A stretch of DNA of 64,000 nt from Nemertoderma westbladi (GCA_032718475.1 JAUCBJ010008864.1:1-64000); one strand, 5' to 3'. Positions 46,801-59,251 are shown, counted from the first letter of the stretch. Program-made: numbers and translations. Notes: a model not told the origin generated them from the letters alone.

Positions 46801-49054
46801 CAAGGGTTATTGATTGCAATTTAATTGCATGCTATCAATCAATTAATTGCAATTGGAGATTATATCAATCAATTAATTGCAATTAAAGTCTTGAGCCAAT
46901 CAATTAATTGTAAATGTCAATTCACAAAATCAATTACCGGTATTCAATTAATTGCAATTAATTGCCAATTATTTTAAAAAAGTTGAATATTATTACTATT
47001 ACCAATACTATTTAATTGATAATAATTAGTTGTTATTAGTTGTTTTAGTATTAATTAAAATTAATTAGTTGTTAAGTAGTTATAATAAAATAAGTTGAAT
47101 ATTATTACTATTACTATTACTAATACTATTACACTACCGGTATTACTATTTACATAATTTCTTTATTATGACTGACAATTCAATGTCAATACTGACCAGA
47201 AGATTAAAAATCAGAATGGGACATTACTAACTACAGTTAGGTACAATGGCCAAATCTGGCAACCTCAAAAGTTGCCACATATGGCAATGTTTATTGCCAA
47301 ATCTGGCAACTTTTGGTTTTTCTAATTTTCGTAATTTTGGTAAATAGGTAAGTGAAAAGAGCGCGAAATTTAAATATAATTGACCGTATAAGAAAAAAAA
47401 TCATCGTCTGAATTTCTCTTAGCAATAGGCCGAAATGTGCCTAAAATAATTATTGCCATTTTTGGCAACCATTAGAATTAAAGAAAAATAATGGTTGCCA
47501 TTTTTGGCAACAATTACAGAATTATTATTGTGCAGCCCTGTCAGTTACTCTGTCCTGTCATTGTAGATTACTTCAAAATTGCTTACTGCTTGCTTACCCT
47601 TGTCGAGTTGTGATGATTTATAAACATTAGTCGACGAAATGTCAGAATGTAGGCCTATATGATATGTTGTTAAAAATGTTAATGGACAGATGGATGAGTA
47701 TGTAACCAGGTAACAGATACCGTACTGGATAAAATTTGACAACGTGAACCTGAACATCACCACAAGGCGGCAAGGTGGCATTACAGCATTAAAGTTTGAG
47801 AAACGGTGTGACAGAAGAAAAATCGAATTTGTGTCGAAATTCAAAATTTAGAAAGACTGAGAAAACCAAAACGCGTGTTAAGAGATTCAACCAAATTGTT
47901 TCTAGTAAGCGTAGGCCCTAATGAAAAACGGGATGAAATTATTTTCATTATATGTCTTTATGCTGTTATGTAGGAATGGTACTGAATGGAAATATAGACT
48001 GATAGATATACTGAACTGTGAGTGAAGGATGATTTAGATTGCAGGGCAATTGTGTCAGCATTACACAGTCAGACAGTTACAATCTTTAACTATTATTGCA
48101 GTATTTGTACAAACAACACTCAAACACCTCCCCAAGCAGCGCCAGAGATTACTAGCAATAATAAACTATCACCATCACCAGTCAGTCTGTGTTTGTGTTA
48201 TTGATACTCATTCAGTCATTCTCACCTTACGCCTTATTTACGATTTATTAGGATATATTGCTGTATTGCAGTATTGGTTAGAACTTAGAATACTGGAATA
48301 TGCCACTACCGGTATAAGTATAACCTGGCCCTTACTGCCAAGTTGCCAAATATGGCAACAATGGCTTTATATAGTTGCCAAATGAGGCAATCAGAAATGT
48401 TGCCAGATTTTGCTTGGTTGCCAAATATGGCAATCACAATCATTGCCAGATTTGGCCATTGTACCTAACTGAACTACCGGTAGTTACTACCTAGCTTCTT
48501 TCTGTCAAGTATATCGTTCAAACTGCCGCAGTAGCGCTACCGTTAACAAGAAAACTGAAATGAACGACTGATGCTGTGGTAGGCAGTCAGTAGGTAGGCC
48601 TAATGCTGTAAATAAGAGTAATAAGACTGATACTGATAATTTATTTTACATTGTGTTTGTGTACTGGTTCATGCATTGTATAGTAAGCAATATAGCTACA
48701 GAAACACGTTAAGTATTGCTGATGCTGCTAGGCTGGGCGCTGGCTAACTTTCTACTGTAGAATGGATAGATAATAAATAATAGGATAATTGATTGTGTTG
48801 GGCGATGGACGCAATTAATTGAATAATTGCTTCCAGAGCAATCAATTATCCAATTAATTGCGTCCATCCCAATCAATTATCCAAATAATTGCGTCCATCC
48901 CAATCAATTATGCAATTAATTGCGTCCATCCCAATCAATTATCCAATTAATTGCGTCCATCCCAATCAATTATCCAATTATTTTGAAATCACCAATCAAT
49001 TGGGTCAATTAATTGCAAATAATTGTTTGCCCAATTAATTTTTGATAGCCCTTG
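46801..49054. mobile_element. hAT-like TIR element with 8-bp TSD
   Basis: The ends CAAGGGTTAT and (inverted) CAAGGGCTAT are flanked by an exact 8-bp duplication CTCGTAGT (46793-46800 and 49055-49062). Removing it rejoins the TTGTTGCTC minisatellite. Eight-base duplications are typical of the hAT superfamily. Subterminal zones at both ends repeat CAATTAATTG: left 46810-46970, right 48805-49045 (the latter as roughly 30-bp units with GCGTCCATCCCAATCAATTA). No transposase frame is visible. It contains the nested element 47234-48471. Confidence 0.82.
47234..48471. mobile_element. Nested CAGT-type TIR element, TSD AACTA
   Basis: A 29-bp perfect terminal inverted repeat starts CAGTTAGGTACAATGGCC. 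It is flanked by the 5-bp duplication AACTA (47229-47233 and 48472-48476). The subterminal regions repeat a palindrome of the type TTGCCANATNTGGCAA many times (47250-47520 and 48335-48460). The interior frames (47545-47844, 48022-48385) are not convincing genes. Confidence 0.85.
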
Positions 49055-49245
49055 CTCGTAGTTGCTCATTGTTACTCGTTGCTGCTCGTTCAGTCGTTGT
49101 TCCTCATTATTGCTCGTTGGTTGTACTTTATTATTGCTCATTGTTGCTCAATGTTACTCGTTGTTGCTCGTTGTTACTCGTTGTTTTGTTACTCATTGTT
49201 CATTTGTTGCTCGTTGTTGCTTATTGTTGCTCGTTGTGCATTTTT
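49055..49245 (+). repeat. TTGTTGCTC minisatellite, right part
   Basis: Continuation of the array at 45995-46800 after the hAT-like insertion. It ends near the truncated LINE at about 49258. Confidence 0.88.
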
Positions 49246-49257
49246 GCACCTATCAAA

Positions 49258-49350
49258 TTAAGCTCAGAAGCTCCCTTATCTTTGCAGGACATTGCTTTCG
49301 CCGTGAGGACCAGCCAGTGCATAATCTTGTACTTTGGCAGCCTCATGGAG
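49258..49350 (+). mobile_element. LINE 3' fragment, first part
   Basis: Plus-strand match to the C-terminal part of the reverse transcriptase element seen at 39012-40560 (AGHCFRREDQPVHNLVLWQ in the correct frame). It is interrupted at 49351 by a hAT-like element and resumes at 50139 with HGG and QPMTFL coding. Confidence 0.8.
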
Positions 49351-50138
49351 CCAGGTTGGAATTTATGTAGAGTTTGCTCAACATGTGTGGCGCGGATTAA
49401 GGATCCTGGCGCGTAGTGACAGGGGCGTGTGGCGCGGATTAAGGATCCTGGCGCGTAGTGACAGGGGCGTGTGGCGCGCATTGAGGATCCTGGCGCGAAT
49501 ATGGATGTAGGGTTAGGTTGGGACAGTAGGAGGTAGCGTAGCAATGTACTAGCAACACATCCCACTCTACAGCTCTATTTGAAATTATTCCATAGGTTTA
49601 AAAAGATTGAAAAATGTCCGCTCGCTTCGCTCGCGTCTATCAGTTTTTAGACTGTAAAACTACTCTTTAGTACTACCTGGCTGTGGACGAATGGAAACGG
49701 ACAGATTGAGCATGACCATTAAAAACATGACTTATTGTTTCAAAAGTTTTTCAATTGTCAGATTCTTCAAACCAATAAAACCATGAAAGCCTGCATGATT
49801 CCGCAGAATTTCCGTGCTCGCTGCGCTCGCAATTTACCGGTAATGACATCTGCATTTCTGCATTTGAAAACAGTCGGTTTGCCAACTTTAAATGCTGAAA
49901 TGTTAAAATTTCCTTGCTCGCTACGCTTGCATTTCAATGTTAACATAGGGCCTACTGTAGGGCTACAGAATTCAGGAATTATAAACTGATAAATTATTAC
50001 AATTAAGCAATTATTACAGAACTACTGCAAAATTTCATAGTCAATTGTTGGCTTGGCGCGCATTAGATATCATGGCTGGCGCGATTTTCGTTTAACCAGA
50101 ACGCGTGAGGCGCGCTTTTTGTCAGTATTCCATATAGG
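49351..50138. mobile_element. hAT-like element, intact copy, 8-bp TSD TCATGGAG
   Basis: 788 bp, flanked by an exact 8-bp duplication TCATGGAG (49343-49350 and 50139-50146). The ends CCAGGTTGGAAT and (inverted) CCTATATGGAAT form a short imperfect TIR. It contains a ~40-bp tandem unit with GGATTAAGGATCCTGGCGCG and recurrent GCTCGCTNCGCTCGC motifs. A second copy starts at 51207 and is broken up by nested insertions. The insertion site splits the LINE fragment exactly, which confirms the borders. Confidence 0.85.
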
Positions 50139-50344
50139 TCATGGAGTGAATAAGCATGGTGGACAACCCATGACTTTCTTGAGACGCATCTTAAAGGACA
50201 CTGGCCTTGAAGATGCGGATGATCTAGCAAATGTCATGGGTGATAGGGAGTTGTGGCGGTGCGATTTTGTCGATAAGCCGGCACAGCATTCTTAAAAATG
50301 CAGCTGCAATGCAGCATGCCGATCCTAGTAGTAGTAGTAGTAGT
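50139..50344 (+). mobile_element. LINE 3' fragment, second part, with (TAG)n tail
   Basis: Continues the fragment from 49350 and encodes GGQPMTFLRRILKDTGLEDA before the stop. It ends GCAGCATGCCGATCC followed by a (TAG)n tail, as in the copies at 39012 (minus) and 62893 (minus). Confidence 0.85.
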
Positions 50345-50489
50345 ATCTCTGCATCTTGCAATGTCCTGTGTCCTGTCAGGGTTAGGCAGTTAGGAGGTCA
50401 TAACTGTCATAAGCAGATAAGGGCAGAAGGAGGACGGGGCTGGGAGACGAGGTTATAAGAGACTTTATATATGGATATTTAATTTAATT
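50345..50489. other. Short intergenic stretch
   Basis: No feature recognised; AT-rich at its right end. Confidence 0.4.
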
Positions 50490-50955
50490 TATTTAATTTA
50501 ATATATGAGAAATGAGAAATATTTAATTTATTTAAGGAGTATGCAGATTTTGGAATGAAATTGTATACCTAAATAAGAAACCCATGTCAAAAAGTTCTTA
50601 TTAAGGACTTTTAGTATTTATGTGTACAAATTCGATGTCTTAAATAAGGTAAATTTAAAAAATCCCTCTTATTTAGGAACTGGTCGTATTTTTGATGCAA
50701 TTTTAAAACGCTTGTCTGCTTGTAGAAAAAAAACCGGACAGTGAAATGTTTTATGTTTTTTTGCATTATGTTCAAGAAAGACCCAACTTTTATATTGTGA
50801 AATAAAATTATGCAGTATTTTTACCTGAAACAAGTTCTTGCATATTATGTCGAAAAAATATCCAAAAAAGGCCCAAAAACCCCTAAATAAGAGCCATTTT
50901 CCTTAAATAAGAACCCACTTTTGGAGCTTATTTAAGGGTATGTTCCCTACTGACA
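50490..50955 (-). repeat. Inverted copy of the interspersed repeat at 44640-45100
   Basis: Same sequence as 44640-45100 in the opposite orientation, ending GGGTATGTTCCCTACTGACA. The copies differ by scattered substitutions and small indels. Confidence 0.8.
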
Positions 50956-52078
50956 TGTCAATATTGACACATGTCAATATTGACAATGTGCCCGACTGAC
51001 TGTCAGTGTCAGACCAGCAGACTTTAGGCTATTAGGCCAGGTTCAACAATAATAATCGTGGTAACTGGGTAATTCAGTAATTACCTCTGTACCTAGCCTA
51101 ATTCAGTTGTTTTTGTTTTGCAGTTTTGCTTTGCTAACTTAAACTGGTAACCGCCTGACCGGTACTGTGTGTCAGTCACTACCGGTACTGCAGCTGTGCA
51201 CAGGTGCCAGGTTGGAATTTATGTAGAGTTTGCTCAACATGTGAGGCGCGGATTAAGGATCCTGGCGCGTAGTGACAGGGGCGTGTGGCGCGGATTAAGG
51301 ATCCTGGCGCGTAGTGATATGGGCGTGTGGCGCGCATTGAGGATCCTGGCCTTCCTGGCGCGATTATCAGAATATGGATGTAGCGATGTAGGGTTAGGTT
51401 AGGACTTAGGACAGTAGGAGGTAGCGTAGCAGAGCACTAGCAACACATCCCACTCTACAGCTCTATTTGAAATTATTCCATAGGTTTAAAAAGATTGAAA
51501 AATGTCCGCTCGCTTCGCTCGCGTTTATACTACAAGTCTACACTCTACTCTTAATACTGTCTGGCTGTGGACAAATGGAAATGGACATATTGAGCATGAC
51601 CATTAAAAAATGAAAAACATGACTTAGGCCTATTGTTTCAAAAGTTTTTCAATTGTCAGATTCTTCAAACCAATAAAACCATGACAGCCTGCATGATTCA
51701 GCAGAATTTCCGTGCTCGCTACGCTCGCGCCAGCTCGCAATTTAATGACATCTGCATTTCTGTATTTGAAAACAGTCGGTTTGCCAACTTTAAATGTTAA
51801 ATTTAAATGTTAAAATTTTCGTGCTCGCTACGCTCGCATCTTGATCACATCTGCATTTAAAAATAGCCTAGTCAGTTGACGTTGACCTACTACTACAGTC
51901 AGACAGTACTACTACTACAACTACAGCACTATCTGACAGTCTGACTATTGCTGTCGGACAGTCAAGACTGTATTTATGTTAACATAATTGGAAAATTTCC
52001 GTGCTCGCTACGCTCGCATTTTAATGTTAACGTAGGACTGTAGCGTACGGCTACAAAATTATAAACTGATAAATTACA

Positions 52079-53332
52079 AGAAAGGCATTTCCTAAAGGAA
52101 ATGCAACCACGAAGCTAAGGAAAATTAAACACACTTTCACTCACACTTCATTGCTTTACAGAGTTAAGAGGCATATGCCTTTAAAACTCATATTACCATG
52201 GCAACCGGAATTTTCTAGAACTGCTGAGGTTTACATTAAGATCCAGTTTGTGGTTCCAGGTGACACATACTTCAATTCAGTTTCATTGAGTAGTTAATGT
52301 GCAAAACTAAGGATTTAATTGTTAAAACGTCTGTTTGTAGTGGTTGTCATGGAAACTGAAAAATGGAACAATTTAAATTGGATGCGGAATTAGTGATATA
52401 GTGGGGGTAGGGATTGGTCCCAAGTCGTAATACCTTAAAGTTATGCTTCAAATAACCATTTTATAAATTTGAACATCTGTTTAGCATGGTTGCCCTCTTA
52501 ACTGGATTTTTTAATTATCCTCAATGAGCTCCACTATTGTCCTTATCATTGAGTTGAGAAACCCCAAGTTTATATCTATTGCGGTTATTCTATAAATAGA
52601 GTTATGAATATAGACTTGAATTATATAATCTGTAATAAACTCCAGTTACCACGGTAACTAGATATTTCTGGAATGTTTTGAGTTTCACTAAAAGTTCCAA
52701 CTAGTGGTCTAGTTAACACATAACCAGTTTCGTAAAATTTTATCGCGAAGTATACGTCCAAATGAGTAATTTTTGTATAAAAACATCTGTTTTCAGCGGT
52801 TGTCATGGAAACTGCAAAATAGAACAATGAAATTTGGACGCAGAAAAGGTTATATAGTGGGGGTAAGGGTTGGTGCCAAGTCATAACACCTTGTACTTAG
52901 GCTTCAAATTAACATTTTATAAATTTTAACATCTGTTTATCCCGGTTGCCAAGGTAACTGGATTTTCTATTTAACCTCAATCGGCTCTGCTATGGACCAT
53001 ATAGTGGTGATTAGAAACCCCAAGTTTATATCTATTATAGTTTTCCTACAAATAGAGTTTTAAATATTGACTTGAAATACATAGACTTTTTTCTAAGTCC
53101 GTTGCCATGAAAACCAGATTTTTCCTGGATATGAGACCCAGCCCAAAAGATGCGCCTCGACGAGTAGTATATACATGCAAAATTTCAGGGTACTTTTAAA
53201 GGCTAGTTTTTTCACCGGTCAAAAAACCCCAAATCTGCCTCACACAAGTAAAATAGCCCACTATGAATAGACCATCTCAGCTAAGGAAAATCTTTCTTAG
53301 CGAAAGTAGTTGATTTTCCTTAGCTTCGTGGA
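52079..53332 (+). mobile_element. X-box-palindrome element, copy 1 (1254 bp)
   Basis: Starts AGAAAGGCATTTCCTAAAGG and ends CCTTAGCTTCGTGGA. CCACGAAGCTAAGGAAAAT near the left end is repeated inverted at the right end. The 5-bp duplication TTACA flanks it (52074-52078 and 53333-53337), and the intact paralogue near 49996 shows the empty site. The interior has motifs such as GTTACCACGGTAAC and GTTGCCAAGGTAAC spaced about 150 bp. No transposase is visible. A minus-strand 87-codon frame at 52884-52621 recurs in the other copies. Confidence 0.78.
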
Positions 53333-53396
53333 TTACAATTAAGCAATTACTGCAAAATTTCATAGTCAATTGTTGGCTTGGCGCTCATTAGATACG

Positions 53397-53508
53397 AGAA
53401 AGGCATTTCCTAAAGGAAATGCAACCACGAAGCTAAGGAAAATTAAACAAACGGCCACACTTTGGTTCGTTGCTTAGCCTCGTTTAGTAGCAATTGTCAA
53501 TAATTACT
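53397..53508 (+). mobile_element. X-box-palindrome element, copy 2, left piece
   Basis: First 112 bp of a copy (AGAAAGGCATTTCC to CAATAATTACT). Its remainder appears at 57707-58663 and 61437-61633. The three pieces add up to about 1266 bp, the normal element length, so copies 3-5 were inserted into it. Confidence 0.65.
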
Positions 53509-54780
53509 AGAAAGGCATTTCCTAAAGGAAATGCAACCACGAAGCTAAGGAAAATTAAACAAAGGGCCATAATTTGGTTTGTTGCTTAGCCTAGTTTAGT
53601 AGCATTTGCCAATAAATAACTTATATTCCCATGGAAACTAGAATTCTCTGGAACTGTTGGTTTTACCTTTGATAAAAGATTCAGTCCAGATTGTGGTTCA
53701 GATAAAGATAACACATATCGAGTTTCAGAAAATATTGTAGTTTATGTCCAAATTACCGATTTCTATCAAAATGCATCTGTTTGCAGTGGTTGTCACGGAA
53801 ACTGAAAAATAGAACAATGTAATTCGGATGCAGAATAAGTCATATAGTGGGGGTAGGGGTTAGTCCCAAGTCATAATACTATTAACTTGTATTTCAAATT
53901 ATCATTTTATAAATTTTAACATCTGTTTAGACCTGTTGCTATGGTAACTGTATTTTCTAATTAACCTCAAACGGCTTGGATATGGATCTTATAGATGAGT
54001 TGCAAAACCCCAAGTTTATATTTATTACATTATTTTGCTGCAAATAGAGTATTGAATTTAGACTTGAATGATATCGACTTTAATAAACTCCAGTTACCAT
54101 GGTAACAAGATATTTATGGAATGTTTTAGGTTTTACTAAAAGTTTCAACTAGTGGTCCAGATAACACATATCCAATTTCGTAAAATTTTATCGCGAAGTC
54201 TATGTCCAAATGAGTTATTTTTGTATAAAAACATCTGTTTTCAGCGGTTGTCATGGTAACTGCAAAATTAAACAATGAAATTCGGACGCAGAATAAGTCA
54301 TATAGTGGGGGTAGGGGTTGGTCCCAAGACATAACACATTAACCTTAGGCTTCAAATTAACATTTTATAAATTTTAACATCTGTTTAGCCCGGTTGCCAA
54401 GGTAACTGGAATTTCTATTTAACCTCAATCGGCTCTGCTATGGACCTTATAGTTGAGTTGAGAAATCCTAAGTTTATATGTATTATAGTTTTTCTACAAA
54501 TAGAGTTATAAATATTGACTTGAAATACATAGACTTTTTTCTAAGTCCGTTGCCATGGAAACCAGATTTTTCCTGAATATGAGACCCATCCCACACGACG
54601 CGCCTCAATGAGTAGTACATACATGCAAAATTTCAGGGTACTTTTAAAGGCTAGTTTTTTCCCCGACCAAAAAAAACCAAATCTGCCCCATACAAGTAAA
54701 ATAGCCCACTATGAATAGACCATCTCAGCTAAGGAAAATCTTTCTTAGCGAAAGTAGTTGATTTTCCTTAGCTTCGTGGA
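53509..54780 (+). mobile_element. X-box-palindrome element, copy 3 (1272 bp)
   Basis: Full-length copy with the same ends as copy 1. It contains six X-box-like motifs, including the perfect palindrome GTTACCATGGTAAC near 54093 and GTTGCCAAGGTAAC near 54392. A minus-strand frame at 54332-54126 encodes SWDQPLPPLYDLFC, conserved among copies. Confidence 0.8.
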
Positions 54781-54899
54781 TGTGTTATCTGGACCACTAG
54801 TTGGAACTTTTAGTGAAACTTAAATTATTCCAGAAATTTAGTTTCCATGGTAACTGTAGTTTATTAAACTCTATATCATTCAAATCTATATTGATAACT
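54781..54899 (-). repeat. Inverted internal fragment of the X-box-palindrome element
   Basis: 119 bp matching, in reverse, the element interior at about 56988-57090 (TGTGTTATCTGGACCACTAG and TTTCCATGGTAACTGTAG). It lies between copies 3 and 4 and suggests rearrangement in the nest. Confidence 0.7.
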
Positions 54900-56176
54900 A
54901 GAAAGGCATTTCCTAAAGGAAATGCAACCACGAAGCTAAGGAAAATTAAACAAAGGGCCACAATTTGGTTTGTTGCTTAGCCTAGTTTAGTAGCATTTGC
55001 CATTAAATAACTTATATTCCCATGGAAACTAGAATTCTCTGGAACTGTTGGTTTTACCTTTGAAAAAAGATTCAGTCCAGATTGTGGTTCAGATAACACA
55101 TATACCGAGTTTCAGAAATTATTGTAGTTTATGCCCAAATTACCGATTTTCTATTAAAATGCATCTGTTTGCAGTGGTTGTCATGGAAACTGAAAAATAG
55201 AACAATGTAATTCGGATGCAGAATAAGTCATATAGTGGGGGTAGGTCTTGGCCCCAAGTCATAATACTATTAACTTGTGTTTCAAATTATCATTTTAGAA
55301 ATTTTAACATCTGTTTAGTCTTGTTGCTATGGTAATTGGATTGAGTAATTAACCTCGAATGGATTGTATATGGACCTTACAGATGAGTTGCAAAACCCCA
55401 AATTTATATTTATTACATTATTTTGCTACAAATACAGTATTGAATTTAGACTTGAATGATATAGAAGGGGAGACTTTAATAAACTCCAGTTACCATGGTA
55501 ACAAGATATTTCTGGAATGTTTTCAGTTTCACTAAAAGTTCCAACTAATGGTCCAGATAACACATATCCAGTTTCGTAAAATTTTATCGCGAAGTCTATG
55601 TCCAAATGAGTTATTTTTGTATAAAAACATCTGTTTTCAGCGGTTGTCATGATAACTGCAAAATTAAACAATGAAATTCGGACGCAGAATAAGTCATATA
55701 GTGGGGGTAGGGGTTGGTCCCAAGACATAACACCTTCTCCTTAGGCTTCAAATTAACATTTTGTAAATTTTAACATCTGTCTAGCCCGGTTGCCAAGGCA
55801 ACTGGATTTTCTATTGAACCTCAATCGGATCTGCTATGGACCTTATAGTTGAGTTGAGAAACCCCAAGTTTATATGTATTATAGTTTTCCTACAAATAGA
55901 GTTATAAATATTGACTTGAAATACATAGACTTTATTCTAAGTCCGTTGCCATGGAAACCAGATTTTTCCTGGATATGAGACCCAGCTCAAAAGATGCGCC
56001 TCGACGAGTATTATATACATGCAAAATTTCAGGGTACTTTTAAAGGCTAGTTTTTTCTGGAGTCAAAAATCCCCAAATCTGCCTCACACAAGTAAAAGGG
56101 CCCACTATGAATAGACCATCTCAGCTAAGGAAAATCTTTCTTAGCGAAAGTAGTTGATTTTCCTTTGCTTCGTGGA
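54900..56176 (+). mobile_element. X-box-palindrome element, copy 4 (1277 bp)
   Basis: Full-length copy with the standard ends. It contains GTTACCATGGTAAC near 55490 and GTTGCCAAGGCAAC near 55788. A 100-codon minus-strand frame (55728-55426) is the longest version of the recurrent SWDQPLPPLY frame. Confidence 0.8.
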
Positions 56177-56441
56177 TGACGAAGTAGGTTTATGATTCAA
56201 ATTCGCCTACGATCCCAGTTCGCCTACGATCTAAGTTAGTCAGGATCTAAGGATTCAGGATAACATTTTCCTTAGGATACTGTATAAGTTTGCCATGGAT
56301 GGTTTAGGACAGTCTATGTAGATTTTATGGCCATTAACGTATTGCTCTGCTGTAGGACTACCGGTACTGTATAATACTGTTGTTCTTCTATTGTGAGCAA
56401 CCTTTAATAATGATGTTAAATAACTATTCCGCTATCGTACG
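56177..56441. other. Unique filler between element copies
   Basis: About 265 bp with no match to the elements. It has a short repeat with TTCGCCTACGATC (near 56200-56232) and one TACCGGTA site. No gene seen. Confidence 0.5.
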
Positions 56442-57706
56442 AGAAAGGCATTTCCTAAAGGAAATGCAACCACGAAGCTAAGGAAAATTAAACAAACGGC
56501 CACACTTTGGTTCGTTGCTTAGCCTCGCTTAGTAGCAATTGTCAATAATTAACTTCTATTCCCATGGAAACTAGAGTTCTCTGGAACTGTTGCTTTAACC
56601 TTTGAAAAAAAATTCAGTACAGATTGTGGTTCAGATAACACATATACTGAGTTTCAGAAAATATTGTAGTTTATGTCCAGATTACCGATTTTCTATCAAA
56701 TTGCATCTGTTTGCAGTGGTTGTCATGGAAACTGAAAAATAGAACAATGTAATTCGGATGCAGAATAAGTCATATTGTGGGGGTAGGGGTTAGTCCCAAG
56801 TCATAATACTATTAACTTGTGCTTCAAATTATCATTTTATAAATTTTAACATCTGTTTAGACTTGTTGCTATGGTAACTGTATTTTCTAATTAACCTCAA
56901 ACGGCTTGGATATGGATCTTATAGATGAGTTGCAAAACCCCAAGTTTATATATATTACAGTTTTGCTACAAATAGAGTTATCAATATAGATTTGAATGAT
57001 ATAGAGTTTAATAAACTACAGTTACCATGGTAACTAAATTTCTGGAATAATTTAAGTTTCACTAAAAGTTCCAACTCGTGGTCCAGATAACACATACCCA
57101 GTTTTGTAAAATTTTATCGTGAAGTCTATGTCCAAATGAATAAGTTTTGAATAAAAACATCTGTTTTCAGCGGTTGTCATGGTAACTGAAAAATAGAACA
57201 ATGTAATTCGGATGCAGAATAAGTTATATAGTGGGGGTAGGGGTTGGTCCCAAGTCATAACACCTTAACCTTAGGCTTCAAATTAACATTTTATAAATTT
57301 TAACATCTGTCTAGCCCGGTTGCCAAGGTAACTGGATTTTCTATTTAACCTCAATCGGCTCTGCTATGGACCTTATAGTTGTGTTGAGAAACCCCAAGTT
57401 TATATCTATTATAGTTTTCCTACAAATAGAGTTTTAAATATTGACTTGAAATACATAGACTTTTTTCTAAGTCCGTTGCCATGGAAACCAGATTTTTCCT
57501 GGATATGAGACCCAGCCCAAAAGATGCGCCTCGACGAGTAGTATATACATGCAAAATTTCAGGGTACTTTTAAAGGCTAGTTTTTTCACCTATCAAAAAA
57601 AACCAAATCTGCCTCACACAAGTAAAATAGCCCACTATGAATAGACCATCTCAGCTAAGGAAAATCTTTCTTAGCGAAAGTAGTTGATTTTCCTTAGCTT
57701 CGTGGA
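56442..57706 (+). mobile_element. X-box-palindrome element, copy 5 (1265 bp)
   Basis: Full-length copy with the standard ends. It contains GTTACCATGGTAAC near 57022 and the recurrent minus-strand frame at 57258-57052. Confidence 0.8.
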
Positions 57707-58663
57707 ACTTCTATTCCCATGAAAACTAGAGTTCTCTGGAACTGTTGCTTTAACCTTTGAAAAAAAATTCAGTACAGATTGTGGTTCAGATAACACATAT
57801 ACTGAGTTTCAGAAAATATTGTAGTTTATGTCCAAATTACCGATTTTCTATCAAAATGCATCTGTTTGCAGTGGTTGTCATGGAAACTGAAAAATAGAAC
57901 AATGTAATTCGGATGCAGAATAAGTCATATAGTGGGGGTAGGGGTTAGTCCCAAGTCATAATACTATTAACTTGTGCTTCAAATTATCATTTTATAAATT
58001 TTAACATCTGTTTAGACTTGTTGCTATGGTAACTGTATTTTCTAATTAACCTCAAACGGCTTGGATATGGATCTTATAGATGAGTTGCAAAACCCCAAGT
58101 TTATATATATTACAGTTTTGCTACAAATAGAGTTATCAATATAGATTTGAATGATATAGAGTTTAATAAACTACAGTTACCATGGTAACTAAATTTCTGG
58201 AATAATTTAAGTTTCACTAAAAGTTCCAACTAGTGGTCCAGATAACACATACCCAGTTTTGTAAAATTTTATCATGAAGTCTATGTCCAAATGAATAAGT
58301 TTTGAATAAAAACATCTGTTTTCAGCGGTTGTCATGGTAACTGAAAAATAGAACAATGTAATTCGGATGCAGAATAAGTTATATAGTGGGGGTAGGGGTT
58401 GGTCCCAAGTCATAACACCTTGCCCTTAGGTCTCAAATTAACATTTTATAAATTTTAACATCTGTTTATCCCGGTTGCCAAGGTAACTGGATTTTCTATT
58501 TAGCCTCAATCGGATCTGCTATGGACCTTATAGTTGTGTTGCGAAATCCCAAGTTTATATCTATTATAGTTTTCCTACAAATAGAGTTATAAATATTGAC
58601 TTGAAATACATCGACTTTTTTTGAAGTCCGTTGCCATGGAAACCAGATTTTTCCTGGATATGA
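57707..58663 (+). mobile_element. X-box-palindrome element, copy 2, middle piece
   Basis: Continues the copy that began at 53397 and lacks only the first ~112 bp. X-box-like motifs start at 57874, 58020, 58176, 58328, 58474 and 58630, i.e. every 146-156 bp. It is cut at 58663 by the long-TIR element and finishes at 61437-61633. Confidence 0.75.
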
Positions 58664-59251
58664 CAGTCAGGGAAAACATCCCCGTGGGGATATGTCAAAT
58701 TTAGGCTTAATTTCTCAACCTATCCTAGTCAGGATAGATGACATATCCCCACCAGGATAGATGGCACATTTTCCATTTTTCCGGTTTGCGCAAAAATTGG
58801 TTGGATGGCTATGTATTTCTTCGGTATTACAATGATCAATAGGTTACAGAAATTGTAAAATTTCACGCCCTTGTCATTGGTAAGATTTATAAGAAGATTA
58901 TAGGGGTTTTAAATTCACATTGATTTCTATCCTGCTGGGGATATTATCGACATATCCCCAGCAGGATATGTTTTATTTATATCCTTGTGGGGATATTTTG
59001 GATATATCCACAGTAGGATATGTTTTAGAATAATATGTGTGTTTCCTATTCAGCATATCCTATTCAGGATATGCTAGGCTGATGCTGGTGTGCGTGTTTC
59101 TACTGTATAGGATTTTGTGGGTGAAGACATTTGATTTATCTGTCAGTAATTGTTAGGCAAATTATTACGAAACTGCAGTCTGAATAATGGTAGAGCTACC
59201 GGTACTTATTAGACCCTATTACAGTATTACGATAGTCTGTTCTGTACCATA

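Noticed and set aside
45996-46824. Long Leu/Cys/Ser-rich open frames in the TTGTTGCTC array
   Set aside because: All plus-strand frames are open because the unit lacks stops; low complexity.
48833-48990. CRISPR-like appearance of ~30-bp repeats with GCGTCCATCCCAATCAATTA
   Set aside because: No distinct spacers, and it lies in the subterminal zone of a eukaryotic transposon.
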